Shown: positions 32,924 through 45,453, counted from the first letter of the stretch. The stretch: DNA of 64,000 nucleotides from Triatoma infestans (GCA_011037195.1 JAAEAF010000257.1:266125-330124), one strand, 5' to 3'. Notes: generated by a model not told the origin, from the sequence alone. A program made the numbers and translations.

Positions 32924-33965
32924 TATTATTCATTAAGTAAGGTCGTAAGTTTACGCTCATTAAGTAAGCTTTATTTTGGAAATCTAATAAGATACACATA
33001 ATATTTCGTTGGATTTTGGATTAACGATTGGATTCAGAAAACGCATTAATGGATGCTATATATAACATATCCATTCTATAGAATGGTAGTGTATTGTACA
33101 AACTCTGTCGACTGGTGACTTGGTAGAGTCGAAATTAAAAAAAAAAATTAATAGGACATCAGAGTGACTAGCCACTCAGCTCTTGGACTAACTGCCGTAA
33201 CCTACTGAAACTGACCAGTGCCCTTCTTGATAATCCAAATATTTTGGCCTAACAACAATCAAGAGAGATCTTCTATTAGAACACACTGCTCTACATCAAC
33301 ATTCTACAACGCGATAAGACATAAGGATAACAAGTTGAGTCACCGCATAAAATGAATATTTAAATATTTTCAATTTATATATGGGAGATTTTTCCGCACC
33401 ATTTTGAAGGAAACGCTTGCGAGTATCACACTTTGCCAACAAAAATTAACGGTATCTATTCTTCTGTTCACAGTTCATTCATATTTGATTTGCTGGTAGA
33501 AATGTTTTCTTACGAGTATGCTCCAATAATTCTAAAAATTTACAAGCGAAGGGTTTATATACACTGGAAACAGAGTTTTTTCCAATAGACCTTTACTTAC
33601 TTCCTCGCAAGCAGAAGATAAAAGGCTAAGAACGGCAGAGTTGTCGTCAGCAACAGTTGCTTATGAAGACCATTTTCTTATGCTTACAAATAACACACAA
33701 ATGATTTATGACTACTTCTTACTAGGTCTTCACTTTATAAAACCGCCAATAAATTTTTTTATTATTTGAGGATATTTAATATTCAACATTAGTATTTATT
33801 TATCGAATAATATAATTACATAGGTATGTGATTGTGCATGAATGACAAATAATGGATTATTGAAATCTTGTCGTAAAGTATATTATCACAGTAGACAGGA
33901 CAATATGTCTTACTATATTCTATCTCATAAAGATGACAACATAATAAAGTTATCATTGGTATTAG

Positions 33966-34000
<35 letters not shown>

Positions 34001-34889
34001 ACTGATACAAAACAACATTCACATACACAACCAGCGTTATGAAGACATTATCCTGGTCACGGTGTCTTCTTCTTCAACGCCGCTTCCATTATTATTGCTG
34101 AAAGAGTTTCTTTCTACTTTTTATATAGATAGTGTGATGCCCATTTTTATTACCTTCTTAAGCATCAAACCTCCCTTCCCCCCTCGCTGTAACAATATTG
34201 CATTATTGATCCCCATGTATAATTTATACTCTTAACATTTTTTTACATTTCCAGTTACAGTAATAAAAAAATAAAATAAAAAAATCGAATAATTATAAAG
34301 ATTGGAACAGGATTTGGCCACATAATGTGTGACAAACCATTTCTCCCAGTTAAATATTATTTAAGTAATTTTATTGAAGGAATGGCTAATAATAAATAAA
34401 TTTAAACATACCTAAAATTCGGTATTTTATACGTCGTAGCATGCATATTAGTTTTGTTCCTATTAACATCTCCTACCCCCTATTAAAAATACCTTTACAA
34501 ATGCCACCACATCTCTCTCAACATATTCTAAGTGTGATTTAAATATAAATTAATATAATTTAAAATAAGCATGATAAATAATAACGCATACATTTGATTC
34601 CTTTATTATTTATTTTAATATCATCTCCAATTTGCTTTTTGCTGCCAATATTCTTAAATATCAATTTACTTACATATTTTTTTATATTAACCCTGCTTGT
34701 ATTTCACATTTATTTATCACTTGTACACACTTTTGACTATCCATAAACTTTGCATTGCCTTCCTTTAAAATTTAACTATTCTTATCAGTACAGTTTACTC
34801 CTGAAACTTATCGCCCCTCCTGATAAAAAATGACTTGATAAAACGCTGAGCATGCTTAACAATACTATTTAACATTTACTTAGAATCTC
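32924..34889. other. Unassigned AT-rich interval with a (CA)n tract
   Basis: (CA)n at 33969-33996. Around 34425-34465 a short block (TATTTTATACGTCGTAGCAT, GCATATTAGTTTTGTTCCT) matches 53807-53847 next to a hammerhead-like motif, so it may be a Penelope-like remnant. Nothing else recognised. Confidence 0.4.
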
Positions 34890-35540
34890 ATCTTCATATT
34901 CTTGAACCTTGGCTCCGGCAGTGGAGGATCAAAGCAAATGAATTTAAATCCAAACTGGGTTCTAATCACTATCTCCACAGTGCTGTGCCATTGAATGTTG
35001 CGAGATGGATTATTAGAGCTCGGGCAAGTATGCTAAACGTTAGTCAATCCTTGTTGCCATTTCAACATGAAAAAGAAGAATGCTGCCATTTATGCGGAAG
35101 GATGTTAGCTGACCCAACCTATCATTTTATTGCTCTCTGTTCTATGATCAGTGAACAAAGATTGATATGGCTTGGCAAAGAAACACTTTCATAGCAAGAA
35201 ATGTTAGATTACCTAAATGGCAAGGAATGGCTTTCGTTGTCCAATTATTCTCGAAGCATTTCATGTATAAATTTGTAATTATTAATAATTATGTATTCCA
35301 TAATATTTTCATGTTAAGCAGAATTATTTTTTATATATAAAACTTTTTTCATTTAAACATAATATTTCAAATTTTGGACTCCACCAACGGCTTTAGCCAT
35401 GGTTGTTGTCTTTAGAATTAGTTTTCATTAGCTTTATTTTCTTTAGAAGTGTTTTCTTTACTTTGTAATTTATATTATTTTATTTTTGCCAGATTGTACT
35501 TTTTTTTGCAATAAAGACTTAATAATAATAAATACTAATT
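34890..35540 (+). pseudogene. LINE F: C-terminal zinc knuckle and 3' UTR
   Basis: 3' end of a LINE ORF2 on the plus strand: NVARWIIRARASMLNVSQSL, CCHLCGRMLADPTYHFIALC (Cys-Cys-His-Cys knuckle), and after one in-frame stop EMLDYLNGKEWLSL. The reading frame extends upstream to about 34935. The 3' UTR ends with AATAAAG and a (TAA)n tail near 35515-35530, the same tail type as LINE A. The organisation resembles LINE C's C-terminus. Confidence 0.75.
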
Positions 35541-35544
35541 CAAT

Positions 35545-38089
35545 TAAATTTTGTTGCAAGGTAATTTTTTTGAGAATTCAAGCGTACGAGCACCAATGGA
35601 ATCCTAAACAGTGTTATCTGTATAATCTCACAGCTTCACAGCGATTTGAAGTGTAATCTGATTGACATACACCGGGCAACAACCATCTAGAGACCAGGCA
35701 CACACACACTTGCTTTTATTTTTGTCCAAAAGGTTTTCTTTATCTTTTATACCAAGTACCTTGTGTTGCTATTACTAATTTTCTAATTTTATTTAAGCAT
35801 CTCCGCTTCTATTTTGCATCGTCGAGTTTGTTGAGTTATCGCCCTACTGGAGTTTCTTCAAAATTTTCCTGGCAGGTCCTTTCAGAAAAGGTGTGTAGTA
35901 AAATTCCTAATGAAGTACATATGGTATTTAGAGTTTTGTAACAGAATACTTGTGCAATAAACGAATTATTAGATTTGGATTTTGTTCATTTGAATGACCA
36001 TCTGCCATCTAATCAATTATCGAAGAATAGATTTATTTATAATTGAATAAAAAAATCTGGTGTCAAACACTCACTTTCTCTAACTGCAGTTTACAAAATG
36101 TCCTAAGAATTATCTCTTAGTGGAATCCTCTGTCATCTGTTTACTAAGCATTAAGAAGTTAAACCTGTTAGGATTTTATTAATCAATTAAGGGAATTGAC
36201 GTAAATCTGCAACATCAGCCACTTGATTTCACCATTATAATAATTACAACTTAACAATTTAGTCTGAACAAGCAAAAGTTTAATTTCAACATATTGAATA
36301 AATGAAAAAAACTTTTATTTTCTATACTTATTATCCTTATTATCTACCAGTTCATAATAATTATTATGATTATGTTTAATGTATTCTTTAAAATGGAGGA
36401 GACAAAGATAAAATGGATCTAATCTACCTTCGAATTGCTTAATTTATGTTTCAAATTAAGTTTCGAATTAGATCACAACTTATTTTATTTTTTTCTCTTT
36501 AAATAATATATAATTCATTTATTACTTAATATACAATTCATCTTTAGTTATTATTACTTATTATTAGTTATTGTTTATTATTATTATTATTATTATTTAT
36601 GCCATATTATTATAATTGAAATGCTCAACTGAGGGGACTTTCTATATGTTTTGATCTTATTCAAATGTATAGATGTTGCCCAATTAGCTCCATTTAATAA
36701 GTTAACTGCCTATTTTTGATTTTATTTTATTTCACAAAGCATACTTTTCTATATCCTCTCCCCCCTCCCCCCATTATTGGACATATTTTTATAAAAAGGC
36801 CAATATCCTCCGTGTCATTTAAATTACAAATAGGGCGCATGAAGACTCCATTTCTCAACGTTGATAATTTAACAAAATCAGTTCCCCTGTTGCTCTAAAT
36901 ATAAGAGATTTGCTTTAAGGGATTAATGGATTTGCCAGACCAGGATTCTAATAGCAGCAAAAAACGTTGATTGATGCTGTGAAACCCAGTACTCACTAAT
37001 TGCCAGTAATTTACACAAATTATATTTTAACATACTTTGGGAGGAGAAACAGTGAAGTGTGACCGAACGCAGAGTGATGTTGGTGAGGAGTGAGGAATAG
37101 TAGTGCTGGCTACTTAGATAGCTGAGCTTGTTGGACGGTGTGACTAGGTTAGAATTCTAGCTTGTCCTAGCTAGTTGGGCTAGGGTGCATACAGTTGATT
37201 ATTTTTAGTAAGCAGTTTCTTGAATAACTCCTCAATATTCTATTCTAGACTCCTCAATAGTAGCAAGCTCTTCAATGCATGTTCCACACTAATGTTTCCA
37301 AATTGATGGCAAGTTTTTAACTCTTTAAATTTTGATATGATCGGATTTTCATCTAATTTCTTTCAGCGATTGGTGAAAACTAGAAACGGCTGGTGTCAGC
37401 AGCATAGAGTTGTCTGTCAGTATTGTGCGCGTTATGGCGAATATCCTCAACAGAGGACTACTCTGTTCCCAATTATAGGATCTATTTTTACATATCTTAA
37501 TGAACTCACTAATTTCCGGCTCTAATTAGATTTCATTTTCAGTTTAATTTCCATATTGCATATCAAATGTTTGGGGATTGAATGTTTTAAGAATTTATAC
37601 CTATTAATGTTTGGTTGTTTACAGCTACACACACAACATTTACATTATATTTTGCACAGTACAGAAATTAAATTTTTGCCATGAAACAGATAATTCATTC
37701 ATCGAAACTTTGGCAAGAATTCATCTTGTTCTTTTACTCCTGGCCGAACGTCACGAATTTTAACAATATATAGATATCTAAATATAGATATAGATAAATG
37801 AAGAAGGATAATGTATTTTGTGTATTGGGCAAAGTATAATGTAAATAAATATAGTATTTAGCTGTCTTTTATGTCTAAAATGTGACTGTGAGATATTTGA
37901 ACCTTAAGTGTCCTTTTATAAGCAGCGACAATAACACAGAGAAGAAGAGAGAAGGTTTTTGTAGTAGTGTGTTTCGGAAAGTTCAGAAAAGTTGTAAGTA
38001 ATTTAATATGCAAATTTAAAAGTTTATTCATGATATTTCTGCAGTTAATTGCATTTTTTTTTTATATATATATTTGATATATATGCGTC
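35545..38089. other. Long unassigned AT-rich interval
   Basis: No element or gene called. A 62-residue plus-strand ORF at 37337-37525 is preceded by a splice-acceptor-like TAATTTCTTTCAG (37365) and has a Cys-rich QYCARYG stretch, but there is no further support. AT and TTA tracts lie near 36570-36600. Confidence 0.35.
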
Positions 38090-38252
38090 ATTTCAAGGAA
38101 ATTTTGTTTGGGGGTTATTTTTTTCCTCTAAGGTGCTATTTTAGTAATATTATCTATCTAAATAATATTAATTAAAAATTTATCAAATATGTTGTCAAAA
38201 TTCTGAGTTTAAAGAAAATCAGTTCACCGGAAGTGCGTTTTTACTCAAGATA
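38090..38252 (+). repeat. Family R, left part before the mariner
   Basis: CAAGGAAATTTTGTTTG, CCTCTAAGGTGCTATTTTAG and CACCGGAAGTGCGTTTTTAC fit family R; the copy is cut at a TA (38251-38252) by the mariner and resumes at 39174. Confidence 0.75.
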
Positions 38253-39173
38253 CGAGGCATGTCCAGAAAGTAAGTGTACTGAGGCTCTCATGGCCGGAGG
38301 GATTTTGTTTTCGACATGTTGGCCACACTGTCGCGTAGCCTGATTCCTCCCGGGAAGGGAGACCGGTTCGAGGTCAGTACGTTGACTGTCGACGCGAGAA
38401 TACGTTTAGTGAAAAATGTCAATCCAATCTACCGTCAAGTGTGAAATATTCAAGGTCGGGCAAGAGTTTTTGAGACGCTACAAACTCCATGGAGATGAAT
38501 TTGTCCGCTCCATCATTACTGGAGATGAAACTTGGGTTGCACACTACACACCTGAAACCAAAAGGCAGTCTCAACAGTGGCGTCACACCTCTTCACCCTC
38601 CGCCAAAAAGTTCAAAACCACAATTTCAGCCAAGAAAATCATGGCATCCGTGTTTTAGGACTGTCAAGGCATAATTTAATTGAATATATGCCTCAAGGAG
38701 AGACCATCAGCTCTGCAAGATACTGTGAGCACCTAAAAAAATTGCGGAGGGCGATTCAGAACAAAAGGAGAGGCATGCTGACAAAGGGAGTCTGCCTGCT
38801 GACGACAATGCCAGACCACACACAGCTTGCCTCGTTTAAATGGGATGTCCTGAACCATCTCGCGCATTTCCCTGACCTAGCACCTTCAGATTACTATCTC
38901 TTTACCTCCCTGAAGCTGCACATGGGTGGAAAAAGGTTTTCAACCGATGATGAGGTGAAGGGGGAGGTGGAGAATTGGACGAAGGGGTTGGCGGGAAACT
39001 ACTTCGAGGAAGGCATCAAAAAATTAATACCCCGGTTTCACCACCTGCATTGGGAGGAATGGTGACTATGTCGAAAAATAGCTTACATATGTACTAATGT
39101 AAACCAGGTAACTGTTTTGTACATACAAAAATTTTTGTAACCTACAGTACACTTACTTACTGGACATGCCTCG
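38253..39173 (+). pseudogene. mariner transposon (921 bp), internally deleted, with both ends
   Basis: Terminal inverted repeats CGAGGCATGTCCAG... and ...CTGGACATGCCTCG match over 29 bp (including the TA) with one mismatch, flanked by TA duplications at 38251-38252 and 39174-39175. The transposase remnant starts with ATG at 38416, but after about 15 residues it jumps to the catalytic region: IITGDETW (first Asp), HYTPETKRQS and KKFKT. A frameshift near 38650 leads to LKKLRRAIQNKRRG; the second catalytic Asp block (DNARPHT-type) near 38805-38830 is out of frame; DLAPSDYYLF (third Asp) is near 38875. The N-terminal helix-turn-helix, about 130 codons, is absent compared with typical ~345-residue mariners. 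Cannot move by itself. Confidence 0.92.
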
Positions 39174-39175
39174 TA

Positions 39176-39233
39176 TTTCAGTTTGCTACGATTTTTATCC
39201 CTAAACACACCATCGGATTTCATTACATGCGCT

Positions 39234-39236
<3 letters not shown>
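39176..39236 (+). repeat. Family R, middle part between mariner and SINE
   Basis: Short stretch beginning TTTCAGTTTGCTACGATTTT that continues the interrupted unit. Confidence 0.55.
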
Positions 39237-39275
<39 letters not shown>

Positions 39276-39535
39276 GTTTGTGGGGAGAGACCAAGCCCTA
39301 TGCTATCCAAAGCACTTCTGGGCCCATATAACTACCCCAACTTTTGGAGCCTTCTCAGAGCATTACCGGCCGCCGGAAAGTGTGTTCTCGTTACAGACAA
39401 CACGGTCCATCACCGGACAGTGAGCTGTAAGAGGCTCCTAGGAAGAAAAAAATCTAAGGGCAGCAGCTAGACTCGAACTCGGGACCGCCGCATTGCTAGT
39501 CCAGCACGCTACCACTGAGCTAATCCCTTCCCTAT
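39237..39535 (-). mobile_element. tRNA-derived SINE, near full length
   Basis: Minus-strand copy with the tRNA-Ala-like head at the right (about 39460-39535: TTAGCTCAGTGGTAGC, anticodon-loop-like CTAGCAA, TTCGAGT B box), then body (GTCCGGTGATGG, GGGCCCAGAAGTGC, TAGCATAGGGCTTGG) and poly(T) at the left (39238-39270), i.e. a long poly(A) tail. An imperfect ACATGYGCTA duplication borders it (39225-39234; 39537-39546). Inserted in family R. Confidence 0.9.
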
Positions 39536-39546
39536 GACATGTGCTA

Positions 39547-39835
39547 CACTATAACTATGAAATAAGAGACCTATTACTTTTGTTAGGAACTTTTTAATGA
39601 CATAGGTCATTTAAAGAAAACTGGGGAGACAGACAGATGAAAGAGTGAATGTTTTTCTCAAAAAAAAAGTCATAATAAATATTAAGTTTAGATTCTCCAA
39701 CTTATATAAAAAAGTTGAAACAAGCAAAACTTTAGTAAAAAATTATAAGTACGAAGAAAATTTCTCACTTAAATCTTAAAAAAACTGTGATGAGAGAAAG
39801 TCAGGTGAGTGTTTCACATCAGATTTTTTTTTCGT
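39547..39835 (+). repeat. Family R, right part
   Basis: Diverged unit ending with TGATGAGAGAAAGTCAGGTG and AGTGTTTCACATCAG, the terminal block also seen at 5565, 28585 and 51055. Confidence 0.65.
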
Positions 39836-40751
39836 ACATTTACTTTGTTGTGTAATTTTTTTGATAAGAAAGTTTAAAGTGAAGCCACTGACGGTAGTAA
39901 TATTTATTATACTTTAAGCTGGTGCTTGCTGTGAAATGACTTCCTTCCTTTAAAAAAAAAGAGAATTATATCGAACAAGAAAATTTTGTTGTTGATCTGA
40001 AAGGAACACAATATTTTTTAAAGAATGTTAAACAAGATTTTTCCCAATTTTTTTTCCCTTTACTAAATATATGAAAGACCAGTGGATCGGAAAAAGCAAA
40101 GGAGGTAATTTCAACCATAAAGATTAAATAAAATACAAGATAAAAATTCCCCCTCCTATGTATTTTAGCTATTACTTGGAATATAGATATGTTTCAGATC
40201 AAAGTATATGGAGCGTAAAGTTTGTACACTTTATATTTTTTTTTTAAGAATTTTTAAATATAATAAACATTCTGGAACCTTTTTAAGATACGTTTGGTTA
40301 AGATATTCAATAATTTTTTTTTCTTGTATAAAATACTTGAAATTCTTTCATTGCAAATAATAATATTTATAATTAGATCTTAACCAAATTTCATCAAGAT
40401 AAGGAAATTAAAACTTTAGTCTGTGACAAAACTTAAAAGAAATAATTGTGGACAAATTACATTCACTTTTTGTTGGCTACATGCGGAATTAAGATTGTAA
40501 ATTCACAACTTGGACTGAATTTTGACAACCACTTAACTCAAAAGTAATATACAAGATTTAAAAAAAAAAACAAAATAAACTAAAAGTTGTTAAAGACAAA
40601 TTTAGAAAATACTCGGATTGATGCTTGCCATAAGTATATGACATATCAACACAATAATTTCTGAGAGATAGGTTAAGTGTATGCTGAATTGAAACGGGGA
40701 GATCCCTCTGGTTCTAGTCCAAGCAACGCTATCCTTACATTATCTCAATCT
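39836..40751. other. Unassigned AT-rich interval
   Basis: Nothing recognised; low-complexity A and T runs. Confidence 0.4.
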
Positions 40752-41230
40752 AGATTAAATTAGATTCTTTGAGGTTTGGCTAACGAGCCTCGCCAAAGCG
40801 ACCTGCCTATGGGTTATTTTGGCACCCACAAGTCAAAGTCTTGTCTGTTTAATTATACTCTGAAGTCTGGAGAAAGACTTCTGGGTGATCCTAGAAGGCA
40901 TTCACCAGTTAGAGCACTCTCTCAAGCCCTGTCTGTTTTATTAGATTTAGGAGTCCTGAGAAAGGCATAGGGGTGAAGCTTGCAGGCGTCAGTTACTCCT
41001 CTCAAAAGAGAAGAAAGCCCTACACTGTGACAGAGTATGTTCAAAGCTGTTTCTTTTTCTTCCTGATGAAACCTACACAGATTATCCGTTGCCCACCCAT
41101 GTGCTTGTTAAGTCTACAGTGGCCAGTAAGGAGGCTCACAGATGTCCTTATGGTCGCACGGCCTTGTTGGAATCATTCTGCCGTAAGCCTATCTTAATTT
41201 AAGTCTAAGGCACTTACAGTCCAGCGATTG
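40752..41230 (-). pseudogene. LINE G copy 1: zinc-knuckle C-terminus and 3' UTR
   Basis: Minus-strand reading gives SLLTGHCRLNKHMGGQ (near 41130), then after a frameshift LCRFHQEEKETALNILCHS, the LINE C-terminal knuckle (second Cys replaced by His). The 3' UTR, with GTTAGCCAAACCTC, ends in a TCTAATTTAATCTAG stretch at 40752. The LTGHCRL motif also occurs in LINE B and at 61.5 kb, so these belong to the RNase H-bearing LINE group. No RT remains. Confidence 0.7.
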
Positions 41231-42181
41231 CAATGCTAACTGGAACGAGTGAAGAATATTGCCCGGATACTAAGAAGGCTGCGGAACACCAATAACCCCA
41301 GAGATCACATCTTAAAGAGATCAATCAAAAAATAATAGACTAAAGAGAGGTCTAGGCGTATGTTAACAATTCCATTGCATTAACATTATTTCTACTGGCC
41401 ACTTTGGAGAAGTGTAGAATTTTTAATTTTTATTATTAATTTAATTTAAACAAAAAATAAATAAACGACATTACTAAAAAAGTAAAACGCTTTGTCCTAG
41501 TTTGCAATTTGTGCAAGTAAGTAGTTAAGGAGGTTGATTTGTGGTTGTAAGTTAGTAAGAAACATTGTAGTTAGATGTAGGACGGTATTGCAGATATTCT
41601 GAGGCAAATAAACCTCCAAGGTTACTTACTAACTGTAAGACATATACTAGGCTGTTATTTCATTCTTAAGTAGAAATCCGACCGTTAATTCAAGCTCGTA
41701 CCATTCTCCTACCATTCCTCGTCAATCACTATACAAAGAACAGTCAACTTCTTAACCCAGCTCACAACGTTTCTAGTATTCCTTACTTACAACGTTCTAA
41801 GAAAGCCTCCATTCTTTATCTGTAGATCCTTAGGTATTTATTCACACTCTAGACATTATTTATGCTTTACGTAGTATATTTCAGCAGGACCTTAAACAGA
41901 AACACTAATAGTTTTTGAAATTTAAGCAACTGTATAAAACAACGAAGAAAGCTCTTCCAGAAAGCTAGAAGAAGAAATAAATCTAGCGGAAACACTAGAT
42001 AAAGTTAAAAATTGTGTTAGGAAATAAATGTTGAAAAGTCTACATTATTGTACCTACTTAGACAGTCAATGAATTCTGGCATTTAATTTTTTAAATGACT
42101 TGATTAAACTGATCGACGCCAAAATAAAATCAAAAGAGAGAATGGTTTTCAAATCGTCAGGCCTTAAAATTACAACGAGAG
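41231..42181. other. Unassigned interval
   Basis: No recognised element; short ORFs only. Confidence 0.4.
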
Positions 42182-42390
42182 TTTTATACGGCATTGGTCA
42201 GGAGAGTTTTTTTTTAGAGAATAAAGAATTCTTTATTGCTCTACGTTTCGGGTAGCCTTCTTCAGGAGCTCTTTAGGGTAGGAGAGGAGTGTGTAGAAAG
42301 AAGCGCAGCAATGGTACTCCAAACACAGAGCAATAAAGAATTATTTTTTCTTTAAAAAACTCCTGTGGCCATTGTTGTCGTATAAACATC
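42182..42390. mobile_element. Penelope-like inverted piece with a second hammerhead type
   Basis: Arms of about 55 bp in inverse orientation (42182-42241 and 42332-42390) share TTTATACG, CAGGAG..TTTTTT and AATTCTTTATTGCTCT. The left arm is followed by the hammerhead-like block at 42238-42269. The layout parallels the pair at 27716-28010, but the sequence is different. No coding content. Confidence 0.55.
42238..42269 (-). ncRNA. Hammerhead ribozyme-like motif, second family
   Basis: 32 nt on the minus strand: GCUC, core CUGAAGA (fits CUGANGA), AGGCUACCC (stem II of two G-C pairs, weak), core GAAA, CGUA, GAGC. GCUC and GAGC form a 4-bp stem I; ACGU is a self-complementary mini stem III; the residue at the cleavage site would be A (UA context). 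As at 27733, one extra base stands before stem II. Same architecture, unrelated flanks. Confidence 0.5.
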
Positions 42391-42894
42391 TCGTTTCAAA
42401 AGATAGAAGGACTGTTTCTGATGAAAATACAGATGTGATTCAGTTCATGAAGTGGCGTATTTATTAAGCAGTTTATTATTAATAAAGAAAAATAATTATA
42501 AAAAAGGGGAACCAATAATACTCGTATACCAATCAGAAAAAAATTCGATTAAACGAGTCAATTATAATTCTACGTTCAACAAAGATCGGTCTACCTTTCT
42601 TATTTATTTTTTATAAAGTAATTATGATTGTAAAACAAATTAAGAAGGAAAATAAAATTTCTTTCGTTATAAATTGAAGTACTGAAAAAATGTAACATCC
42701 GCTCAATTGCAAAAGTAATGTGTGCACCTACTTTGATTATGAAAGTGCATACTAAAAATCTACAATTTTGTATTTCAACAATGTCATAGATTCTGAAAGA
42801 CGTTCAAGATATATAAGTTTTAAATGAATTACTGACATTTTTCCTCTTGTATTTAGCTAACTAAATTAGTGATTTCGTTTTTGTCACTTGTTTT
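42391..42894. other. Unassigned AT-rich interval
   Basis: No recognised element. Confidence 0.4.
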
Positions 42895-43734
42895 GTGTAT
42901 TAACTACGTTACTAAGGACCGAAATCTAAAAACAAATTTTACAGTTAGTGTACCAAATTTAATGAATTTCGTCGGAGTTCGTCGAAAACAGGAAAATTGT
43001 TCAGTAAAAGCGCACTTCCGGTTTACTAATTTTCTTGAAACTCGGAATTTTGGTAATCTGTTTATTTCTAATTAATTTTTATTGGATGGAAGAATTGAAT
43101 ATTCAACTATGAAAGAACTTTAGAGAAAAACATAACCCCACCCCTCCAGTAAAAGCCCGCTTAAATGTCTTTACCCGGAGAAATGTTTCAAATAAAAGTT
43201 GTACTCTTTGATTGAGTAGTTTACATACTTGTTTTGAAGAAAAACGTTGGAGCCGTTTAAAGGAAAAAAAAAGCAGAACATTGAAAAATAATTTTCAGTA
43301 AAAGCGCGCTTCTGGTCATCTGATTTTCTTCAAATTCGGAATTTCAACAACATAGTTAATTCTAATTAATATTATTTATATGATAGAATTGTATAAAAAA
43401 CTGAAAAAGCAGTTTAGAGGAAAACCTAACCCCATCCCTCCTCTAAAAGTATCCTTAAATGCATTTTCCCGGAGAAATGTTTCACATAAAAATTGTAGAT
43501 CTTTGTATGTGTAGTCGATATAAGAAGCTTAAAGAAAATAGTTATAGCCATTTTTGAGAAAATTTCAAAAAATATGAAAAAACCTTTCTGTACAGTAGAA
43601 CTTCCGGTTGAGGAATTTTGACAGATAACGCACTGTCGGATCCCATGTTGATATCCAATGCGAATATCAAGTTTGAACTTTCTGCAAGTTTGAACTTTCT
43701 GCAATTTTTCGTTTTTGAGCTTTGCTGTCCACAT

Positions 43735-43769
<35 letters not shown>

Positions 43770-43930
43770 GACAAGCACACACAACACACACACACACACA
43801 GAGACCATTTGCTAAAAATCACTTTTTTGGATTCAGGGGATCTCAAAACGGATATTTCCGGTGAAAAATCGATATCGAAAATTTGACACGATTAAATACT
43901 TCCTCTTACTAGGAGTAAGAGAAAGTAATT
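42895..43930 (-). repeat. Family R, large minus-strand copy
   Basis: Minus-strand order: the hairpin start CTTTCTCTTACTCCTAGTAA (43930-43900), CGGAAATATCCGTTTTGAGA, (GT)n (43747-43800), AAAACGAAAAATTGCAGAAA, three tandem units (CGGAAGTTC at 43610, AGAAGCGCGC at 43312, CGGAAGTGCGC at 43017) and CGACGAACTCCGACGAAAT. The clearest example of the 5' hairpin, whose two halves pair almost perfectly. The usual 3' terminal block is not seen. Confidence 0.8.
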
Positions 43931-44825
43931 GCTTATGTTATTAAAAATCATTTTAACGATAAGGATGAAACTGGTTCGATGCTATCGATTTGTTTATATT
44001 CGGTTACTACGACTTCTTATGTTACACTAAAAAACAGATGAAACGTAGGAATAGTTTTTCAATTTTTTTAATGTTCTCTTTATTTTTCTCTTTCACTAAC
44101 CCCCTGTTTTTAATCAAAGTTGCGCAATTTCATCTGAAGTTACCATCGCCGCCTGAATCGTTACAGCACCCACAATGGGCAATATCGTCTACATTGGGAA
44201 TCACTGTACTTGAGGAAGAAAACGACTTAAACTTAATAGTAACTTTTCTGTAAAATCATAATGATCTGTAAATCTGGAATGTGTGCATTGATTTTGCCTT
44301 GTTCACGCTATCGTATTTGCTAAAATATATTAATAATTTTTAAAATAAAGCAAAAATTCTTAAATTTAACATTTTAAAGGCAATATAACAATAAATATCA
44401 GAAAATATAATATAATTTTGTTAAACATTAACCTATTGTTCTATAACCTTTGTGAGGTAACCTTCCTATTTATTTCATTACATAACGTTCTCTTAGATGT
44501 TACTGTTCGTGTTTTACCTCTTTTTATATCGTTCATTTAACTACTATGAAAAAAATATAATATTTAATGCAAGTAAAGAGCGTTTACAAGAGTCATGTTC
44601 AGTTGACACACTTGCTTGCGCTCTTATATTAAATCTGTATTCCAGTGTGTAAAAGTGGTAGTTCTGTTTCTTGTGTAGAACAAATTATTACTTTTTCCAT
44701 ATTTGCCACATTATAATTCTTTATATTATGAATTTTTAGAAAAACAGTATTTTTTTTTAATTTTATATGATTGGTTACATTTCATGAATGTTTTGAATGA
44801 ACAATTTTAATAAAAGATTAGTTTT
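43931..44825. other. Unassigned AT-rich interval
   Basis: No element recognised; an 87-residue plus-strand ORF (43990-44253) is AT-rich with no known motif. Confidence 0.4.
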
Positions 44826-45449
44826 TGTAATGGAATCAGATATTAGATGTAATGATATTGTTTGATGTGGGATTCCTGGAGTAGCAGATGTCTTGAAGAG
44901 GGCGGAAGTTAGTTTGAGAGATTTCGAAGTTAGTGCTCGAATTATTAAACGGTTTTTTATGTAAAAATAAACTGTATTTTAACAATAATTTAAACGTGAT
45001 AAATGGTAACTAATAACTATAATAAAATACTTAATAATAAATAGAAGATGATAATTTAGAATGGTTAAAATAACGAACTAAAGTGCACAACTACGAGAAT
45101 GATAAGTTGAATATAACTGTGAATTGCCGCTCGTGTATAGTTTGGTCGTAGATGATATAATAATCCTTTAGTCGTATATCATAGGGTTTTTATATACTGT
45201 TGTACACACTCACACCAAGATATCTGTCTTAGTGTGCGGCCTTGTGCGACCTTCGTAGTTTTCTGACCTTATTTGGTGGCCATACTTATGGCGGTGCCTG
45301 CCTTTTGATGCGAGAATTGATGAAAAGGCTTTGTTGTTTGTTTGTTTGACCGCGGCTGTCGGCGGCCAACAGTGTCACTGTTTTCACCTTTTGTAAATTA
45401 TTTCTTTGGCGTACTTTGCCGATGTCAATGACTTTGCCATGTCATTACA
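44826..45449. mobile_element. Candidate solo LTR (624 bp)
   Basis: Begins TGTAATG and ends CATTACA, inverted ends, with TTTT outside both (44822-44825; 45450-45453). The centre (45180-45420) is GC-richer and has a TATATA-like site near 45192. The TTTT match is weak evidence in this AT-rich sequence and an alternative start exists at 44848. No internal region or partner. Confidence 0.4.
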
Positions 45450-45453
45450 TTTT

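Noticed and set aside
37337..37525. Spliced host exon (acceptor-like site before a Cys-containing ORF)
   Set aside because: No donor, no start context and no recognisable protein; acceptor-like pyrimidine runs are common in this sequence.
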